Shown here: in pieces, positions 1 through 11,117 of the stretch | How the letters are laid out: the number at the start of each line of letters is the position of its first letter | How positions within the stretch are numbered: position 1 is the stretch's first letter | NCBI RefSeq assembly: GCF_023349125.1 | Contig: NZ_JAKIKT010000001.1 | Location: forward strand, 992,001-1,056,000 | Length of the DNA: 64,000 bases | Direction of reading: 5' to 3' | Source of the DNA: Shewanella corallii | Lineage (GTDB): Bacteria; Pseudomonadota; Gammaproteobacteria; Enterobacterales; Shewanellaceae | Program-made: the position numbers and the translations under genes | The notes under the pieces: generated by a model | Databases searched by the model: none | Told to the model about the DNA's origin: nothing | What the model saw: only the letters and a program-made list of their open reading frames with translations

Positions 1-1100
1 CTGAGATAACTCAGCCTGTTGCTTTCCAGTTGCAGCCTGTGACTGGGTGACTGATTAGCCAATCTGCCGGCCAGAGACTGCTGTTTCATTGCCATGCCAT
101 TGAGTTTGGTTTGCATAGCGGATTGCAGTCTGAGCTGCATCTCATCGAAGCGTTGTGCCAGTTGCTGCAGGGTGCGCACCGGATCTTGCTGTGCCAGTCT
201 GTGCTCCACCAGGCTCTGGCGTCGTTGCGCTTTTAACAGATAGTGGTTCCAGCCGCTCTCCAGCCGGCTGTATGCCACCGCCAGTTTTTGCAGCTTGTTG
301 CCCTTGTCTTTGGACAACAGCTCAGCCCCGGCAGAAGGCGTCGGGGCTCGCACGTCTGCCACATAATCGGCAATGGTGGTATCCACCTCGTGACCTACAG
401 CGCTGACTACAGGCAGGGCAGAGTTATAGATGGCGTGAGCCAGATTATCTGAGTTAAAGCACCAGAGATCTTCCAGAGAACCACCGCCACGGGTTAGCAG
501 CAGCACATCCACTTCCAGTCTGCGGTTGGCCATATCCAGGGCGTTAATAATCGTTTGGGTTGCCGCTTCCCCCTGCACCTGAGCCGGATAAATCACCACT
601 TCAATGGATGGATCACGACGCTCAAGTACATGCAGCACATCACGAATGGCTGCGCCAGTGGGGGAGGTGATCACCCCAATACGCTGAATATTCTCCGGTA
701 GTGGCCGCTTGGTGTCCTGGGTAAACAGCCCCTGAGCAGCCAACTGCATTTTCAGCGCTTCATATTGCTGAGCCAGCATGCCGTCACCGGCGGGCAGCAT
801 GGACTCGATGATCAGCTGATAGTCGCCTCTGGGTTCATACACACTGATGGCAGCACGCACCAATACCTGCTGGCCATTGGCAGGGCGAAATGTGACGCTC
901 TGGTTACGCCCCTTGAACATGGCGCAACGAATTTGTGAATGGCTGTCTTTCAGTGTCAGGTACCAGTGACCTGAACCCGGCGCAGCAAAGTTGGAAATTT
1001 CACCACTGAGCCAGATCTTACCCAGCTCACCTTCCAACAGTTTTCTCACCTCACCGTTAAGACGGGAGACAGTATAAATATTATTTTTAGGGACTTGCAT
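1..1100 (-). CDS. xseA: Exodeoxyribonuclease VII large subunit (3' end outside window)
   Basis: The reading frame opens at an ATG at 1100 on the minus strand and stays open to the window edge, giving about 366 residues. The protein starts [18 protein letters not shown], typical of XseA, with the N-terminal OB-fold followed by the catalytic core that includes [12 protein letters not shown] and the [13 protein letters not shown] and [30 protein letters not shown] segments. XseA is the nuclease subunit of exonuclease VII, which degrades single-stranded DNA during repair. The coiled-coil C-terminal region is only partly present because the gene runs off the left edge. It is divergent from guaB, the usual arrangement in this group. 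Confidence 0.95.
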   Translation of the reverse strand, partial: MQVPKNNIYTVSRLNGEVRKLLEGELGKIWLSGEISNFAAPGSGHWYLTLKDSHSQIRCAMFKGRNQSVTFRPANGQQVLVRAAISVYEPRGDYQLIIESMLPAGDGMLAQQYEALKMQLAAQGLFTQDTKRPLPENIQRIGVITSPTGAAIRDVLHVLERRDPSIEVVIYPAQVQGEAATQTIINALDMANRRLEVDVLLLTRGGGSLEDLWCFNSDNLAHAIYNSALPVVSAVGHEVDTTIADYVADVRAPTPSAGAELLSKDKGNKLQKLAVAYSRLESGWNHYLLKAQRRQSLVEHRLAQQDPVRTLQQLAQRFDEMQLRLQSAMQTKLNGMAMKQQSLAGRLANQSPSHRLQLESNRLSYL

Positions 1101-1140
1101 GGCCTTTCCCGCTAAAACATCCGATTTTTACAATTTTCCA

Positions 1141-2688
<1,548 letters not shown>

Positions 2689-2697
2689 GCGATTCGA

Positions 2698-2717
2698 GGG
2701 CGTCCAAATGGACGCCC
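2698..2717 (+). terminator. Intercistronic hairpin between guaB and guaA
   Basis: GGGCGTCC and GGACGCCC form a perfect 8-bp stem with an AAAT loop. The sequence after it is TTAATAAAA rather than a T-run, so this is more likely a partial terminator or mRNA-processing/stability hairpin in the guaBA transcript than a full stop. Confidence 0.5.
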
Positions 2718-2770
2718 TTAATAAAAAAGCCTTGTAAAAGGTAACTGATAATATTTGATGAAGGTTTTCC

Positions 2771-4348
2771 ATGAACAACATTCATGAGCACAAGATACTC
2801 ATCCTTGACTTCGGCTCTCAGTACACCCAACTGATCGCCCGTCGTATCCGCGAAATTGGTGTTTACTGCGAACTGTGGGCGTGGGATGTCACTGAAGAGC
2901 AGATCCGTGAGTTTGCCCCTAACGGTATCATTCTGGCCGGCGGCCCTGAGAGTGTGACCGCTGAAGGTTCTCCACGCGCACCTGAGTATGTGTTTACCGC
3001 CGGTGTTCCTGTACTGGGCATCTGCTACGGCATGCAGACCATGTCTGAGCAGCTGGGCGGTAAAGTGATTCAGGGCGTGGGCGAAGGCGAATTCGGCTAC
3101 GCTCAGGTAGAAGTTCTGGCAGAATCTGCACTGTTCAGTCTCATTGAAGACGGCATCAGTGAATCAGGTAACCCACTGTTGGATGTATGGATGAGCCACG
3201 GCGACAAAGTTGCCGAAATCCCGGAAGGATTTGTACAGGTTGCCAAGACAGAAACCTGCCCATTCGCAGCCATGGCCAATGAAGAGAAGCGCTTCTATGG
3301 CGTGCAGTTCCACCCTGAAGTGACTCACACCCGTCAGGGCCTGCGTATGCTGGAGCACTTCGCGCTGAGCATCTGTGAGTGTGAAGCCAAGTGGCAGCCT
3401 GCTTCTATTATTGAAGACGCAGTAGAGCGCATCAAACAGCAGGTAGGCGATCAGGAAGTTATCCTGGGTCTGTCCGGTGGTGTAGATTCCTCTGTAACTG
3501 CCATGCTGCTGCACCGCGCCATTGGCGACAAGCTGACCTGTGTATTCGTAGACAATGGTCTGCTGCGCCTGAACGAAGCACAGCAGGTAATGGACATGTT
3601 CGGCAACCACTTCGGTTTGAACATCATCCATGTTGACGCTGAAGACCGCTTCCTGGAAGCCCTGAAAGGCGAAAACGATCCAGAAGCCAAGCGTAAGATT
3701 ATCGGCCGCGTGTTCGTGGAAATCTTCGACGAAGAAGCTTCCAAGCGTGTTAACGCCAAGTGGCTGGCGCAGGGCACCATCTACCCAGATGTGATTGAAT
3801 CTGCTGGCTCTGCTACCGGTAAAGCCCATGTGATCAAGTCTCACCACAACGTAGGTGGTCTGCCTGAAGATATGGAGCTGGGTCTGGTTGAGCCGCTGCG
3901 TGAACTGTTTAAAGATGAAGTTCGCAAAATCGGTCTGGAACTGGGTCTGCCATACGACATGCTGTTCCGTCACCCGTTCCCGGGTCCTGGTCTGGGCGTG
4001 CGCGTGCTGGGCGAAATCAAGAAAGAGTACTGTGACCTGCTGCGTCGCGCTGATGCTATCTTCATTGAAGAACTGCACAGGGCTGACCTGTACAACAAGG
4101 TTTCTCAGGCATTCACCGTGTTCCTGCCGGTCCGCTCTGTAGGCGTAATGGGCGATGGCCGCAAGTACGACTGGGTTGTGTCCCTGCGTGCCGTTGAAAC
4201 CATCGACTTTATGACTGCTCACTGGGCGCACCTGCCATATGACTTCCTTGGCCGCGTATCCAACCGCATCATCAACGAAGTTAACGGTATCTCCCGTGTG
4301 GTTTACGATATTTCAGGTAAGCCACCTGCGACCATCGAGTGGGAATAA
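2771..4348 (+). CDS. guaA: GMP synthase (glutamine-hydrolysing)
   Basis: GuaA aminates XMP to GMP with glutamine and ATP. The 525-residue protein has the N-terminal class I glutamine amidotransferase domain with the nucleophile in GICYGMQTM (about residue 86) and the His-Glu pair in [10 protein letters not shown]. It then has the ATP-pyrophosphatase domain with the P-loop [11 protein letters not shown] (about residue 230-240) and the C-terminal dimerisation domain. Its last codons, GAG TGG GAA TAA, lie inside the island attachment core at 4337-4350, so integration leaves the protein unchanged. Confidence 0.98.
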   Translation: MNNIHEHKILILDFGSQYTQLIARRIREIGVYCELWAWDVTEEQIREFAPNGIILAGGPESVTAEGSPRAPEYVFTAGVPVLGICYGMQTMSEQLGGKVIQGVGEGEFGYAQVEVLAESALFSLIEDGISESGNPLLDVWMSHGDKVAEIPEGFVQVAKTETCPFAAMANEEKRFYGVQFHPEVTHTRQGLRMLEHFALSICECEAKWQPASIIEDAVERIKQQVGDQEVILGLSGGVDSSVTAMLLHRAIGDKLTCVFVDNGLLRLNEAQQVMDMFGNHFGLNIIHVDAEDRFLEALKGENDPEAKRKIIGRVFVEIFDEEASKRVNAKWLAQGTIYPDVIESAGSATGKAHVIKSHHNVGGLPEDMELGLVEPLRELFKDEVRKIGLELGLPYDMLFRHPFPGPGLGVRVLGEIKKEYCDLLRRADAIFIEELHRADLYNKVSQAFTVFLPVRSVGVMGDGRKYDWVVSLRAVETIDFMTAHWAHLPYDFLGRVSNRIINEVNGISRVVYDISGKPPATIEWE

Positions 4349-4350
4349 TC
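4337..4350. repeat. attL: direct repeat at guaA 3' end
   Basis: GAGTGGGAATAATC here is repeated exactly at 20326-20339. It includes the last three codons and stop of guaA. The integrase gene begins about 300 bp inside the element, as expected. Confidence 0.9.
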
Positions 4351-4395
4351 TTCCATTAGGAAGTGTCTGGTACTAACCGGCAATAAACCACACCT

Positions 4396-4424
4396 AAGTC
4401 CGCGTAATTGCGGACTTTTTTTGT
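4396..4424 (+). terminator. Rho-independent terminator inside the island's left end
   Basis: AAGTCCGC (4396-4403) pairs with GCGGACTT (4410-4417), followed by a run of T. It lies inside attL, so it is an island-borne terminator that replaces the chromosomal guaA terminator, now at 20361-20385. Confidence 0.8.
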
Positions 4425-4508
4425 TTTTGGATTGGTGTTTTTTGGCAATGTCTGGCAACGTCAAGCACGGTTTGACCGTGGTATTTTGGTGGGTATGATT
4501 CATCGGTA

Positions 4509-4632
4509 ATACCATGGTTCACACCTGATACCATGCTGAGTATTTTTAGTGTTGCATGGTATTAATTTCTCATATCTACCTGTTTATTAATGATTAATTT
4601 CTAGTTTTTGATGGGTTTTTCAGCATGGTATC
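4509..4632. repeat. Repeated GCATGGTAT / ATACCATG sites near attL (putative integrase arm-type sites)
   Basis: Four copies of an 8-10 bp motif lie between attL and the integrase: ATACCATG at 4509-4516, GATACCATGC at 4527-4536, GCATGGTAT at 4554-4562 and GCATGGTATC at 4623-4632. The first two are in the opposite orientation to the last two. A fifth copy lies beside attR at 20244-20252. Tyrosine integrases with an N-terminal arm-binding domain bind short repeats on both sides of the core site, which fits this pattern; binding itself is inferred. The last copy lies in the integrase leader, so it could also autoregulate int. Confidence 0.55.
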
Positions 4633-4655
4633 AAAGAACAACTAGAGGCCGATTC

Positions 4656-5843
4656 ATGCTCACCGATACCAAGCTCCGCAATCTCAAACCTAAAGATAAA
4701 CTTTACAAAGTCAATGACCGTGACGGCCTCTACGTAGCCGTTACAGCAGCAGGCTCTGTCTCTTTTCGATACAACTATTCAATCAATGGAAGACAAGAAA
4801 CCATTACGTTTGGCAGATATGGCGTTGGAGGAATTACCTTAGCAGAAGCGCGTGAACGTCTTCATGAAGCGAAGAGAATGGTCGTAGATGGGAAATCTCC
4901 TGCCAAAGAGAAGGCTCGTGCGAAAGCCAGAACGAAAGGGGCCGAGACGTTTGGTGCATGGGCACAAAAATGGCTACGGGGCTACCAGATGGCCGACTCC
5001 ACACGAGATATGCGTCGGTCTGTCTATGCACGAGAGCTGGATGGAAAATTTGGTAATCAGAAACTCACAGAGATCACTCATGAAGACCTTAGAGCTCTGA
5101 CTGACTCGATTGTGGATCGAGGCGCACCAGCCACAGCTGTGCATACGCGTGAGATTGTACTCCAGGTGTATCGCTGGGCGATTGAGCGTGGCCAAAAAGT
5201 TGAGAATCCTGCTGACTTGGTCAGGCCTGCAAGCATTGCCCGATTTGAACCAAGAGATCGCACGCTAACACCTGGCGAGATTGGGCTTATGTACCGCTAT
5301 ATGGAAAAGGTCGGTACAACTCCATCGATTCGTGCGGCGGTAAAGTTGCTTTTGCTGACGATGGTGCGCAAAAGCGAACTAACAAATGCAACCTGGAACG
5401 AAATTAACTTTAGTGAAGCGCTGTGGACGATCCCCAAAGAACGTATGAAACGTCGCAATCCGCATTTGGTATTTTTGTCACGCCAAGCAATGGACATTCT
5501 GATTGCCCTGAAGACATTTGCAGGTGGTTCTGATTACATTCTTCCTTCTCGATATGACTCGGATGCCCCAATGAGCAGTGCGACGATGAATCGCGTACTG
5601 GCGTTGACCTATAAGGCGGCACAGAGAGAAGGTCAATCACTAAACAAGTTTGGGCCACATGACCTCCGAAGAACCGCAAGCACTCTGCTCCATGAAGCTG
5701 GATACAACACGGATTGGATAGAAAAATGCCTGGCGCACGAACAGAAAGGGGTGAGGGCAGTTTACAACAAAGCTGAATATCGAGATCAACGCGCATCAAT
5801 GTTGCAGGACTGGGCTGACATGATTGATGAATGGATAGTTTAA
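4656..5843 (+). CDS. int: Tyrosine recombinase/integrase, P4-like
   Basis: The integrase is expected to catalyse site-specific insertion and excision at the guaA 3' end. The frame opens at 4608, but the ATG at 4656 follows an AGAGG site and gives the canonical start MLTDTKLRNLKPKDK (395 residues). The N-terminal 90 residues are the arm-DNA-binding domain (DUF4102 type), followed by a SAM-like core-binding domain. The catalytic domain shows the first Arg in MVRKSELTNATW, the HxxR box HDLRRTAST, the His in LAHEQKG and the Tyr in VYNKAEY, so it looks intact. It is the first gene inside attL and is convergent with the dGTPase-fusion gene. Confidence 0.95.
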   Translation: MLTDTKLRNLKPKDKLYKVNDRDGLYVAVTAAGSVSFRYNYSINGRQETITFGRYGVGGITLAEARERLHEAKRMVVDGKSPAKEKARAKARTKGAETFGAWAQKWLRGYQMADSTRDMRRSVYARELDGKFGNQKLTEITHEDLRALTDSIVDRGAPATAVHTREIVLQVYRWAIERGQKVENPADLVRPASIARFEPRDRTLTPGEIGLMYRYMEKVGTTPSIRAAVKLLLLTMVRKSELTNATWNEINFSEALWTIPKERMKRRNPHLVFLSRQAMDILIALKTFAGGSDYILPSRYDSDAPMSSATMNRVLALTYKAAQREGQSLNKFGPHDLRRTASTLLHEAGYNTDWIEKCLAHEQKGVRAVYNKAEYRDQRASMLQDWADMIDEWIV

Positions 5844-5874
5844 TAAAAAGTTAGATAGAAAATGAGTGCTAATT

Positions 5875-5906
5875 AATTTGAGCTAGAAGTTAATCTAGCT
5901 CAAATT
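5875..5906. terminator. Bidirectional terminator between int and the fusion gene
   Basis: AATTTGAGCTAGA (5875-5887) and TCTAGCTCAAATT (5894-5906) form a perfect 13-bp stem with a 6-nt loop between two convergent genes. A/T-rich flanks on both sides fit termination in both directions. Confidence 0.7.
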
Positions 5907-5926
5907 TAAATTTATAGCTGAATAAG

Positions 5927-8455
5927 TTAGCCTAGTAATTGATAGTAGATTTTATTTAATTTTTTGTCTGTTAGGCTTGCAACATAATCTTTTGCGAGAA
6001 CTAAATGGTATACATCTATATCTTTAGTACTATTTATTTTGAATCCGATCATCATATCTAAAGGTAAGAATTTCAAAAACTCAGGAGGGATCGTTATTGT
6101 CTTATGTTGATCTCTATAGTATTTCATGTATTCAGTAGTATTTAGTCTTTCATGTTCTATTTTGAATTGTTCATTGATGTGCTCAGGGAAGAGTGTAAGC
6201 ATCAGCAAAAGCTCGCTCACCATTTTCGAAGCTTTCATGTTTGCAGATAGCACTCTAGGATCTAAGTGTAACTTAGCTACTTGAATTTTATTCCAAACTT
6301 CACCCATGTCATTATCTATTTGCCCACTATGAAATATGCAATAATCATCACTCTTGAAAACATCATATTTAGACTTTAGCTTGCTAATTCTCTTAGTGGA
6401 CTCTAATATAATATCTTCCATTAAGAGCTTGATTATCGAACCCCTTTGTTCTAAAAACTTGCTATATAAGTTATCACCATTTCTCATTCTAAAATCTATT
6501 GGTGAGCGATGAAATAATCGACAACCTAATAAATCATGAAGTTGTATAGCACCAAGCTTGATTCCATCTTCTATATCCGACAATAGATAAGATATTTTGT
6601 CTGCAGCCCTAACTGCTTGCCCCTCTAAGTGGCTATATCCTCCACATTTTAGATAATTTCTATGCTTGGTATACTTCCATATGTTTTCCTGACTAGGACC
6701 TTCTCCTTTGTGACAATATGTGTGTTTTAAAATACAATCACATACTTCTGGAGTTAAATTAAGACCATTATGTGACTCAACAACGCTAAATTGATATGAG
6801 CCTTCTAGAAACCTTACTACATCCACACCGTGTTCGTAGTGGTTGAATCCCCCTTTAAACCCTAACATCTTAAACATACGATCTATCGCATGTTCTCCTG
6901 CGTGTCCAAAGGGAGTGTGTCCGATATCATGTGCTAAAGATCCAGCTTCAATCAAATCTTTATCTAGACCGAATGCAGCACCTATTGTGGATGCTAATTG
7001 CATTACTTCAATACTATGTGCGAGTCTTTGTCTTAGGTGCTCGTCTTCTTCGAGTGGGAAAAGCTGAGTTTTATCAGCAAGTTTTCTAAACCCATTAGAC
7101 CAAATAATTCTATCTCGGTCTCGTTGGAATTCAATTCGGAAGCCGTCGCTTTTACTCCCGTGCTCTCTATCAGAAGATTCAGAAGCCCACTCACTAGATA
7201 ATGCATCGTTTTTTAATTTTATTTCTTCTGATGTTCGTCGAATTTCTGATTCCGAACTTAGATCCCAAATTTCAGTTAACTCTTCGAGCTTTGTAACAAT
7301 TCTTTTTATTTCTTCTTCTGTTTTTATGAAATTGTTTTCTTTTCTAATAATATCAATTGTTTCATCTATATTTTTACCTTCACTCCAGAGTTTAAGGATG
7401 TTATTAAAAAGATTAGTATCGCCAACTTGAAAACCTTTCTTATCGGAAGTCCATAGGTTTACTTTGACTGTACAGTCTCTTTGACTGATTGAGCTGGAGA
7501 ATTTGTCTATTTCGTATATCATAAAATCTGATTTAATATCAGACATTTCCAAAAATATTCTAAATACGCTATTATTGTTTTTTCTAGAGTAAGACCTTAT
7601 CTCTTTGGGTTTTCTGTTTTCAAAATTTAGAGTTTTGGAGTTTCTAACATTAATTACAAGTAAGTCAGATGATCTCCAAGGTTGATTGCTTGCATTAACA
7701 CCACTGTTTTTTAGAGCCTCTTCCTCAAAGTATGGGACTATATATTTCATTACGTTTGGCTCGATATATGAAATTTTATGTCCACAATCTTGTAATGATG
7801 ATATTAGCTCCTCTCTTTCTTCCTCTATTCCTGGTCTTGTTAAACTTTGGGGTATAGAGCAATAAATTAGTGCGCCATCTTTAGCCAATTCTATAGCTCT
7901 AGAAATGAATTTCTTAAATTCAGATGGATACCAAGGAGGATCGATCGCAATACAGTCAAATTTCTTTTTCTCATAATTGCTAATTTCTTCATTTACATCA
8001 TGAACTTGTGCTTTAGAACCATTATTGAATACACTATTAAATAGTGACACGATATCCTTATCTATGTCGAAGAGAGTTACATTCTTACTATATGCAGCAA
8101 TAGTGGCTGCTAATGTTGGGGTGCCTAAACAAGCAATTTCATGAGTCTGGTGAATATCTAAAATTCTGCAGGCCATGGTTTCTTGAGATTCAAGTGTATA
8201 CCACCATTGGAAAAAAAGAGGGTTTGCTGCAGGTAATTTGAAAAAAAATTTTGTTTTATATTCGGGAGATATTGGGGAAATACTTACGTCATTTTTTATT
8301 AAATTATTGAATGTTTTATAAACATCTTTAGGTTGAGCTCCATCACATAATGGCAGAACCTCTTCAAAGGTATCAATTCCCCGTTGCAGTAAGCTAATAA
8401 TTTTGTTTTCTAATTTTTTTTCCCATTTTTCTACTTCAGCAGTCTGTATGGTCAT
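5927..8455 (-). CDS. Fusion: methyltransferase-like Rossmann domain + dGTPase-type HD phosphohydrolase
   Basis: The 842-residue protein has two unrelated halves. Residues about 10-60 look like a winged-helix segment. Residues about 100-260 form a class I SAM/Rossmann-like domain with a motif I position CLGTPTLAA, an acidic strand FDID, and motif IV as DPPW (about residue 173). That motif occurs in N-methyltransferases; branched polyamine aminopropyltransferases have a similar DPPY. From about residue 440 it is a dGTP triphosphohydrolase: FQRDRDRIIWSNGFRKL, the metal-binding His in RLAHSIEV (about 478), and the HD box LAHDIGHTPFGHAGE (about 508). The HD metal site looks complete, so hydrolysis of dNTPs is likely. 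The gene is much more AT-rich than its neighbours. dGTPases that deplete dNTPs are established anti-phage effectors; a defence role here is inferred from that and from its cargo position beside the integrase. Confidence 0.85.
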   Translation of the reverse strand: MTIQTAEVEKWEKKLENKIISLLQRGIDTFEEVLPLCDGAQPKDVYKTFNNLIKNDVSISPISPEYKTKFFFKLPAANPLFFQWWYTLESQETMACRILDIHQTHEIACLGTPTLAATIAAYSKNVTLFDIDKDIVSLFNSVFNNGSKAQVHDVNEEISNYEKKKFDCIAIDPPWYPSEFKKFISRAIELAKDGALIYCSIPQSLTRPGIEEEREELISSLQDCGHKISYIEPNVMKYIVPYFEEEALKNSGVNASNQPWRSSDLLVINVRNSKTLNFENRKPKEIRSYSRKNNNSVFRIFLEMSDIKSDFMIYEIDKFSSSISQRDCTVKVNLWTSDKKGFQVGDTNLFNNILKLWSEGKNIDETIDIIRKENNFIKTEEEIKRIVTKLEELTEIWDLSSESEIRRTSEEIKLKNDALSSEWASESSDREHGSKSDGFRIEFQRDRDRIIWSNGFRKLADKTQLFPLEEDEHLRQRLAHSIEVMQLASTIGAAFGLDKDLIEAGSLAHDIGHTPFGHAGEHAIDRMFKMLGFKGGFNHYEHGVDVVRFLEGSYQFSVVESHNGLNLTPEVCDCILKHTYCHKGEGPSQENIWKYTKHRNYLKCGGYSHLEGQAVRAADKISYLLSDIEDGIKLGAIQLHDLLGCRLFHRSPIDFRMRNGDNLYSKFLEQRGSIIKLLMEDIILESTKRISKLKSKYDVFKSDDYCIFHSGQIDNDMGEVWNKIQVAKLHLDPRVLSANMKASKMVSELLLMLTLFPEHINEQFKIEHERLNTTEYMKYYRDQHKTITIPPEFLKFLPLDMMIGFKINSTKDIDVYHLVLAKDYVASLTDKKLNKIYYQLLG

Positions 8456-8689
8456 ATATCTTCCAGATATTAACGTGGTAAACTATAAGGTGCTGATTAT
8501 AAATAGGTTATAGTGAAAGGTAAATCATGATTAGTTAGTTCGATGTTTGTATGGTTTCCTGAATAGAAGAAGTTGCGTTTCCTTCATGGTGAATAATCAT
8601 GAAAGGCCTCGCTAAGCTGGATTATTACTTTTTCAAATTTTTCTTTTTCAAGAAAATGTCTTGAAACGTTACTGATTTCTGGTGATATG
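8456..8689. other. Intergenic stretch, no gene seen
   Basis: This 234-bp AT-rich stretch separates two minus-strand genes. It must hold the promoter of the dGTPase fusion gene, but no convincing -35/-10 pair or hairpin was resolved. Confidence 0.4.
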
Positions 8690-9718
8690 TTATAGGGTGA
8701 ATTTTTCACGTATTGTTCCTAGAGCCTTAGAAACGGCCTGGTTTGACAGCTGTTTTCCGGTGATTACCCCCATTCTCAAACCAACTTGATGATTAGACAT
8801 TCCTTGTTTTTTAAGGGCCAAAATTCGCTTTTTGGTATCTGTTAGTCGAGAGTCGACCATTTTTCGTGCCAATTCACGCAATTCAGCAACATTGGTCGGA
8901 TCCAACAACGAATCAACCATGAAATGATAAAAGTACTCATCAATCAGCGTATCTCCAGAGTTCGCATTCGGGCGATCTGGGTGAGCAACTTGCCGACGCA
9001 GCCTTAATACTTCTTGCTCAAACTGCGCATACGAGCGCTTTGCTTTCTTGTAAGCAGGGTTCCAAGACCCATGATGAAGTTTGGGGCGGTGATTCAGACA
9101 GTATGTATGGCTTAGGTCGGGGCTTATTTTTCCAATGTTGTTGCTTGATTCTTGCTCATCACTGTCTATAACTCCATACCTTTCCCAATGACTTATGAAC
9201 GCTGAAAACTCCGTTGGGGCTCCGCAGAACTTACACAGCCGCGTTTTTCTTTCAGTATTAAAGTAAACATCGGGTTCAAGTCTGGATCTCCTTGGCCTTT
9301 TCTCATCACAGCTCAAAAATAACGACTTGAGCATATCTTGGGTTGCTATGAACGTCACATCTTGTTCTTTGAATGCGTCACTATCTAAGAATTCGCGCAG
9401 AGAGGAATGTATCTGCCCAGCAGCATATCGAAAGCCTTTCGACTGAACTAAGTCACTGTAGTTGCTGAGTCCTTTGGGTAAGGGGAAATAGGCGAGATGC
9501 TCTGCTGGAAGGTGGGTCCGATATTCCGATATAGCTGGGTCAATCAACTCTCTGACCAAGTTTAGAATGTTGTGCTGCTTTGACTCTTTTGAGTAGGGTT
9601 GCCATTTTTCGCGGAACATACGGATAGCGTCGGCAACAGTCTCGTCTGAATGCTCCCAAACTGGAATATATAGCGGCCCTAATCTCTTCATCGCTTCTTC
9701 TTCGGACTCGAAGTTCAT
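8690..9718 (-). CDS. Putative Zn-finger / helix-turn-helix DNA-binding protein of the island
   Basis: This protein of about 342 residues is not assigned to a named family. It contains CKFCGAP near residue 165 and a later C-L-N-H (near residue 210), a possible zinc ribbon. A C-terminal helix-turn-helix resembles sigma region 4/LuxR-type folds, with MSNHQVGLRMGV and QLSNQAVSKALGTIREKF as the helices. The ATG at 9718 is preferred over an upstream TTG (9727) because an AAGG lies about 9 nt upstream. It is divergent from alpA, so the shared 90-bp gap could hold a joint control region. A regulatory role in the island is inferred. Confidence 0.6.
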   Translation of the reverse strand: MNFESEEEAMKRLGPLYIPVWEHSDETVADAIRMFREKWQPYSKESKQHNILNLVRELIDPAISEYRTHLPAEHLAYFPLPKGLSNYSDLVQSKGFRYAAGQIHSSLREFLDSDAFKEQDVTFIATQDMLKSLFLSCDEKRPRRSRLEPDVYFNTERKTRLCKFCGAPTEFSAFISHWERYGVIDSDEQESSNNIGKISPDLSHTYCLNHRPKLHHGSWNPAYKKAKRSYAQFEQEVLRLRRQVAHPDRPNANSGDTLIDEYFYHFMVDSLLDPTNVAELRELARKMVDSRLTDTKKRILALKKQGMSNHQVGLRMGVITGKQLSNQAVSKALGTIREKFTL

Positions 9719-9808
9719 TGCATCCAACCTTTTTGTCCAATGCTTGTTTCAAACCTACAAGAACCTCTTGGCATCATCAACTAAAGAATGAATGAAGAGG
9801 AGAGGGTC

Positions 9809-10036
9809 ATGAACCCATCTTTGTCGAACAAAACTCTGATCAATCGAAAGACGTTGCTAAAGATGATTCCTTTATCAGATCGAACCATCTATAACCTCGA
9901 ACAGCGTGGAGAGTTCCCTCGGCGGATTGTTCTGACAACCCGCAGTGTTGCTTGGGATTTAGCTGAGGTTGAAAACTGGATAGAGGAAAAACGCAGGTCT
10001 GCTTTGAAGGCCGTAAGACCTGGTTTTATTTGGTAA
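9809..10036 (+). CDS. AlpA-family transcriptional regulator
   Basis: The 75-residue protein (MNPSLSNKTLINRKTLLKM...) carries the MerR-like winged helix of AlpA/phage regulators, with LSDRTIYNLEQRGEFPRRIVL as the recognition segment and W-D-L-A-E-V-E-N-W-I-E-E-K as the terminal helix. The ATG at 9809 is chosen because the purine-rich GAGGAGAGGG sits just before it; an in-frame ATG at 9788 would put that site inside the gene. AlpA proteins activate integrase/excision genes of P4-like elements, so it may act as activator or excisionase here. repA follows 20 bp downstream. Confidence 0.85.
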   Translation: MNPSLSNKTLINRKTLLKMIPLSDRTIYNLEQRGEFPRRIVLTTRSVAWDLAEVENWIEEKRRSALKAVRPGFIW

Positions 10037-10055
10037 CCCCTCAGTCACTTTGTCG

Positions 10056-11057
10056 ATGAGAGATGTTATTAACACTCATTCGCGGGTACCAGCCAGTCGC
10101 AAGGTTTCCTCGGGTGGGAATTGTAAGGTTCCTATTGAGACGACCGACAGATATGTGGCTATCCAAGAGTCCAGCGCTAAGGATGCAAATGAACTTGGGT
10201 TTGTTGCTCGACTTTTAATACAGGCAACCATCCCCCACAGTAAACCAAAATCGAATGAATGGAGCCGTAAGAATGGAAATCTCACGGTGCACATGATGGC
10301 ACCGTCGTCTGTCGGCTTACCTTATGGTTGTTATGCTCGTTTGCTGTTGGTCTGGTTGACTACGCAGGCAATAAGAAACAAATCCAGGATGGATAAGGGA
10401 GTCATTACACAGCAAGAAGCATACAGGATCGAACTGGGGCACTCCCAGAGAGGTTTTATGGCAGAGCTTGGGTTGATAGGAACTGGCGGTAAAGAGGGGT
10501 CTATCGGACGTTTGCGTGAACAGATGAACCGGCTTTTTAAAACCACAATCAGCGCCATTATTACCGAATATAGCGAGGAAGGTGGATATGTTACTCAGAA
10601 TGACGCTGGAGCTAGGGTCACAGATTTTTGCCATATTTGGTGGAGCACAAACCAGCCTGAGCAAAATTCTTTGTGGGGAGCTTGGGTTGAGCTGTCTCCT
10701 AAGTTTTTTCAATTAATAACCGACAAGCCAGTGCCATTGGATATGCGAGTGTTGCGTTTAATTAAACGTTCTCCCATAGCCTTGGATATCTATTGTTGGG
10801 CGACATATCGGGTCAGCTATTTGAAGAAGGCCACTGTCATCCCTTGGGGGTCTCTGATGGAGCAAATAGGTACTGGTTATCCTAATACTCGACAAGGTTC
10901 CAGAGACTTCAGAAAAAGGTTCCTTGATGGGCTGCAGAAGGTTCAATTTGCTTGGCCGGAGTTAAATGCATCACCCAGCGAAAGAGGGTTGCTTTTAAAG
11001 CCCTGTTCTCCTCAGGTGCCTAGATTGATGAAGCGAAAGGTTGAATATGAAATTTAA
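10056..11057 (+). CDS. repA: RepA-type replication initiator
   Basis: About 333 residues. The central part LPYGCYARLLLVWLTTQAIRNKS and the following LGHSQRGFMAELGLIGTGG / IGRLREQMNRLF segments match the plasmid-encoded RepA family. The C-terminal half resembles winged-helix initiators, with CWATYRVSYLKKATVIPWGSL near residue 250. Initiators of this type bind iterons, and a cluster of 17-bp iterons with DnaA boxes lies immediately downstream (11118-11336). No strong ribosome-binding site is seen for either the TTG at 10050 or the ATG at 10056, so the start is uncertain. Its presence means the excised island may replicate. Confidence 0.85.
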   Translation: MRDVINTHSRVPASRKVSSGGNCKVPIETTDRYVAIQESSAKDANELGFVARLLIQATIPHSKPKSNEWSRKNGNLTVHMMAPSSVGLPYGCYARLLLVWLTTQAIRNKSRMDKGVITQQEAYRIELGHSQRGFMAELGLIGTGGKEGSIGRLREQMNRLFKTTISAIITEYSEEGGYVTQNDAGARVTDFCHIWWSTNQPEQNSLWGAWVELSPKFFQLITDKPVPLDMRVLRLIKRSPIALDIYCWATYRVSYLKKATVIPWGSLMEQIGTGYPNTRQGSRDFRKRFLDGLQKVQFAWPELNASPSERGLLLKPCSPQVPRLMKRKVEYEI

Positions 11058-11117
11058 TCGATGGTCGCTATCGGGGTCAGGTGTTTTCGATGTTAGTAAG
11101 GCTGGGAATTTGGAAAG

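Noticed and set aside
2698..2717. Full terminator splitting guaB from guaA
   Set aside because: The stem is strong, but no T-run follows, and guaBA is a conserved operon; kept only as an intercistronic hairpin.
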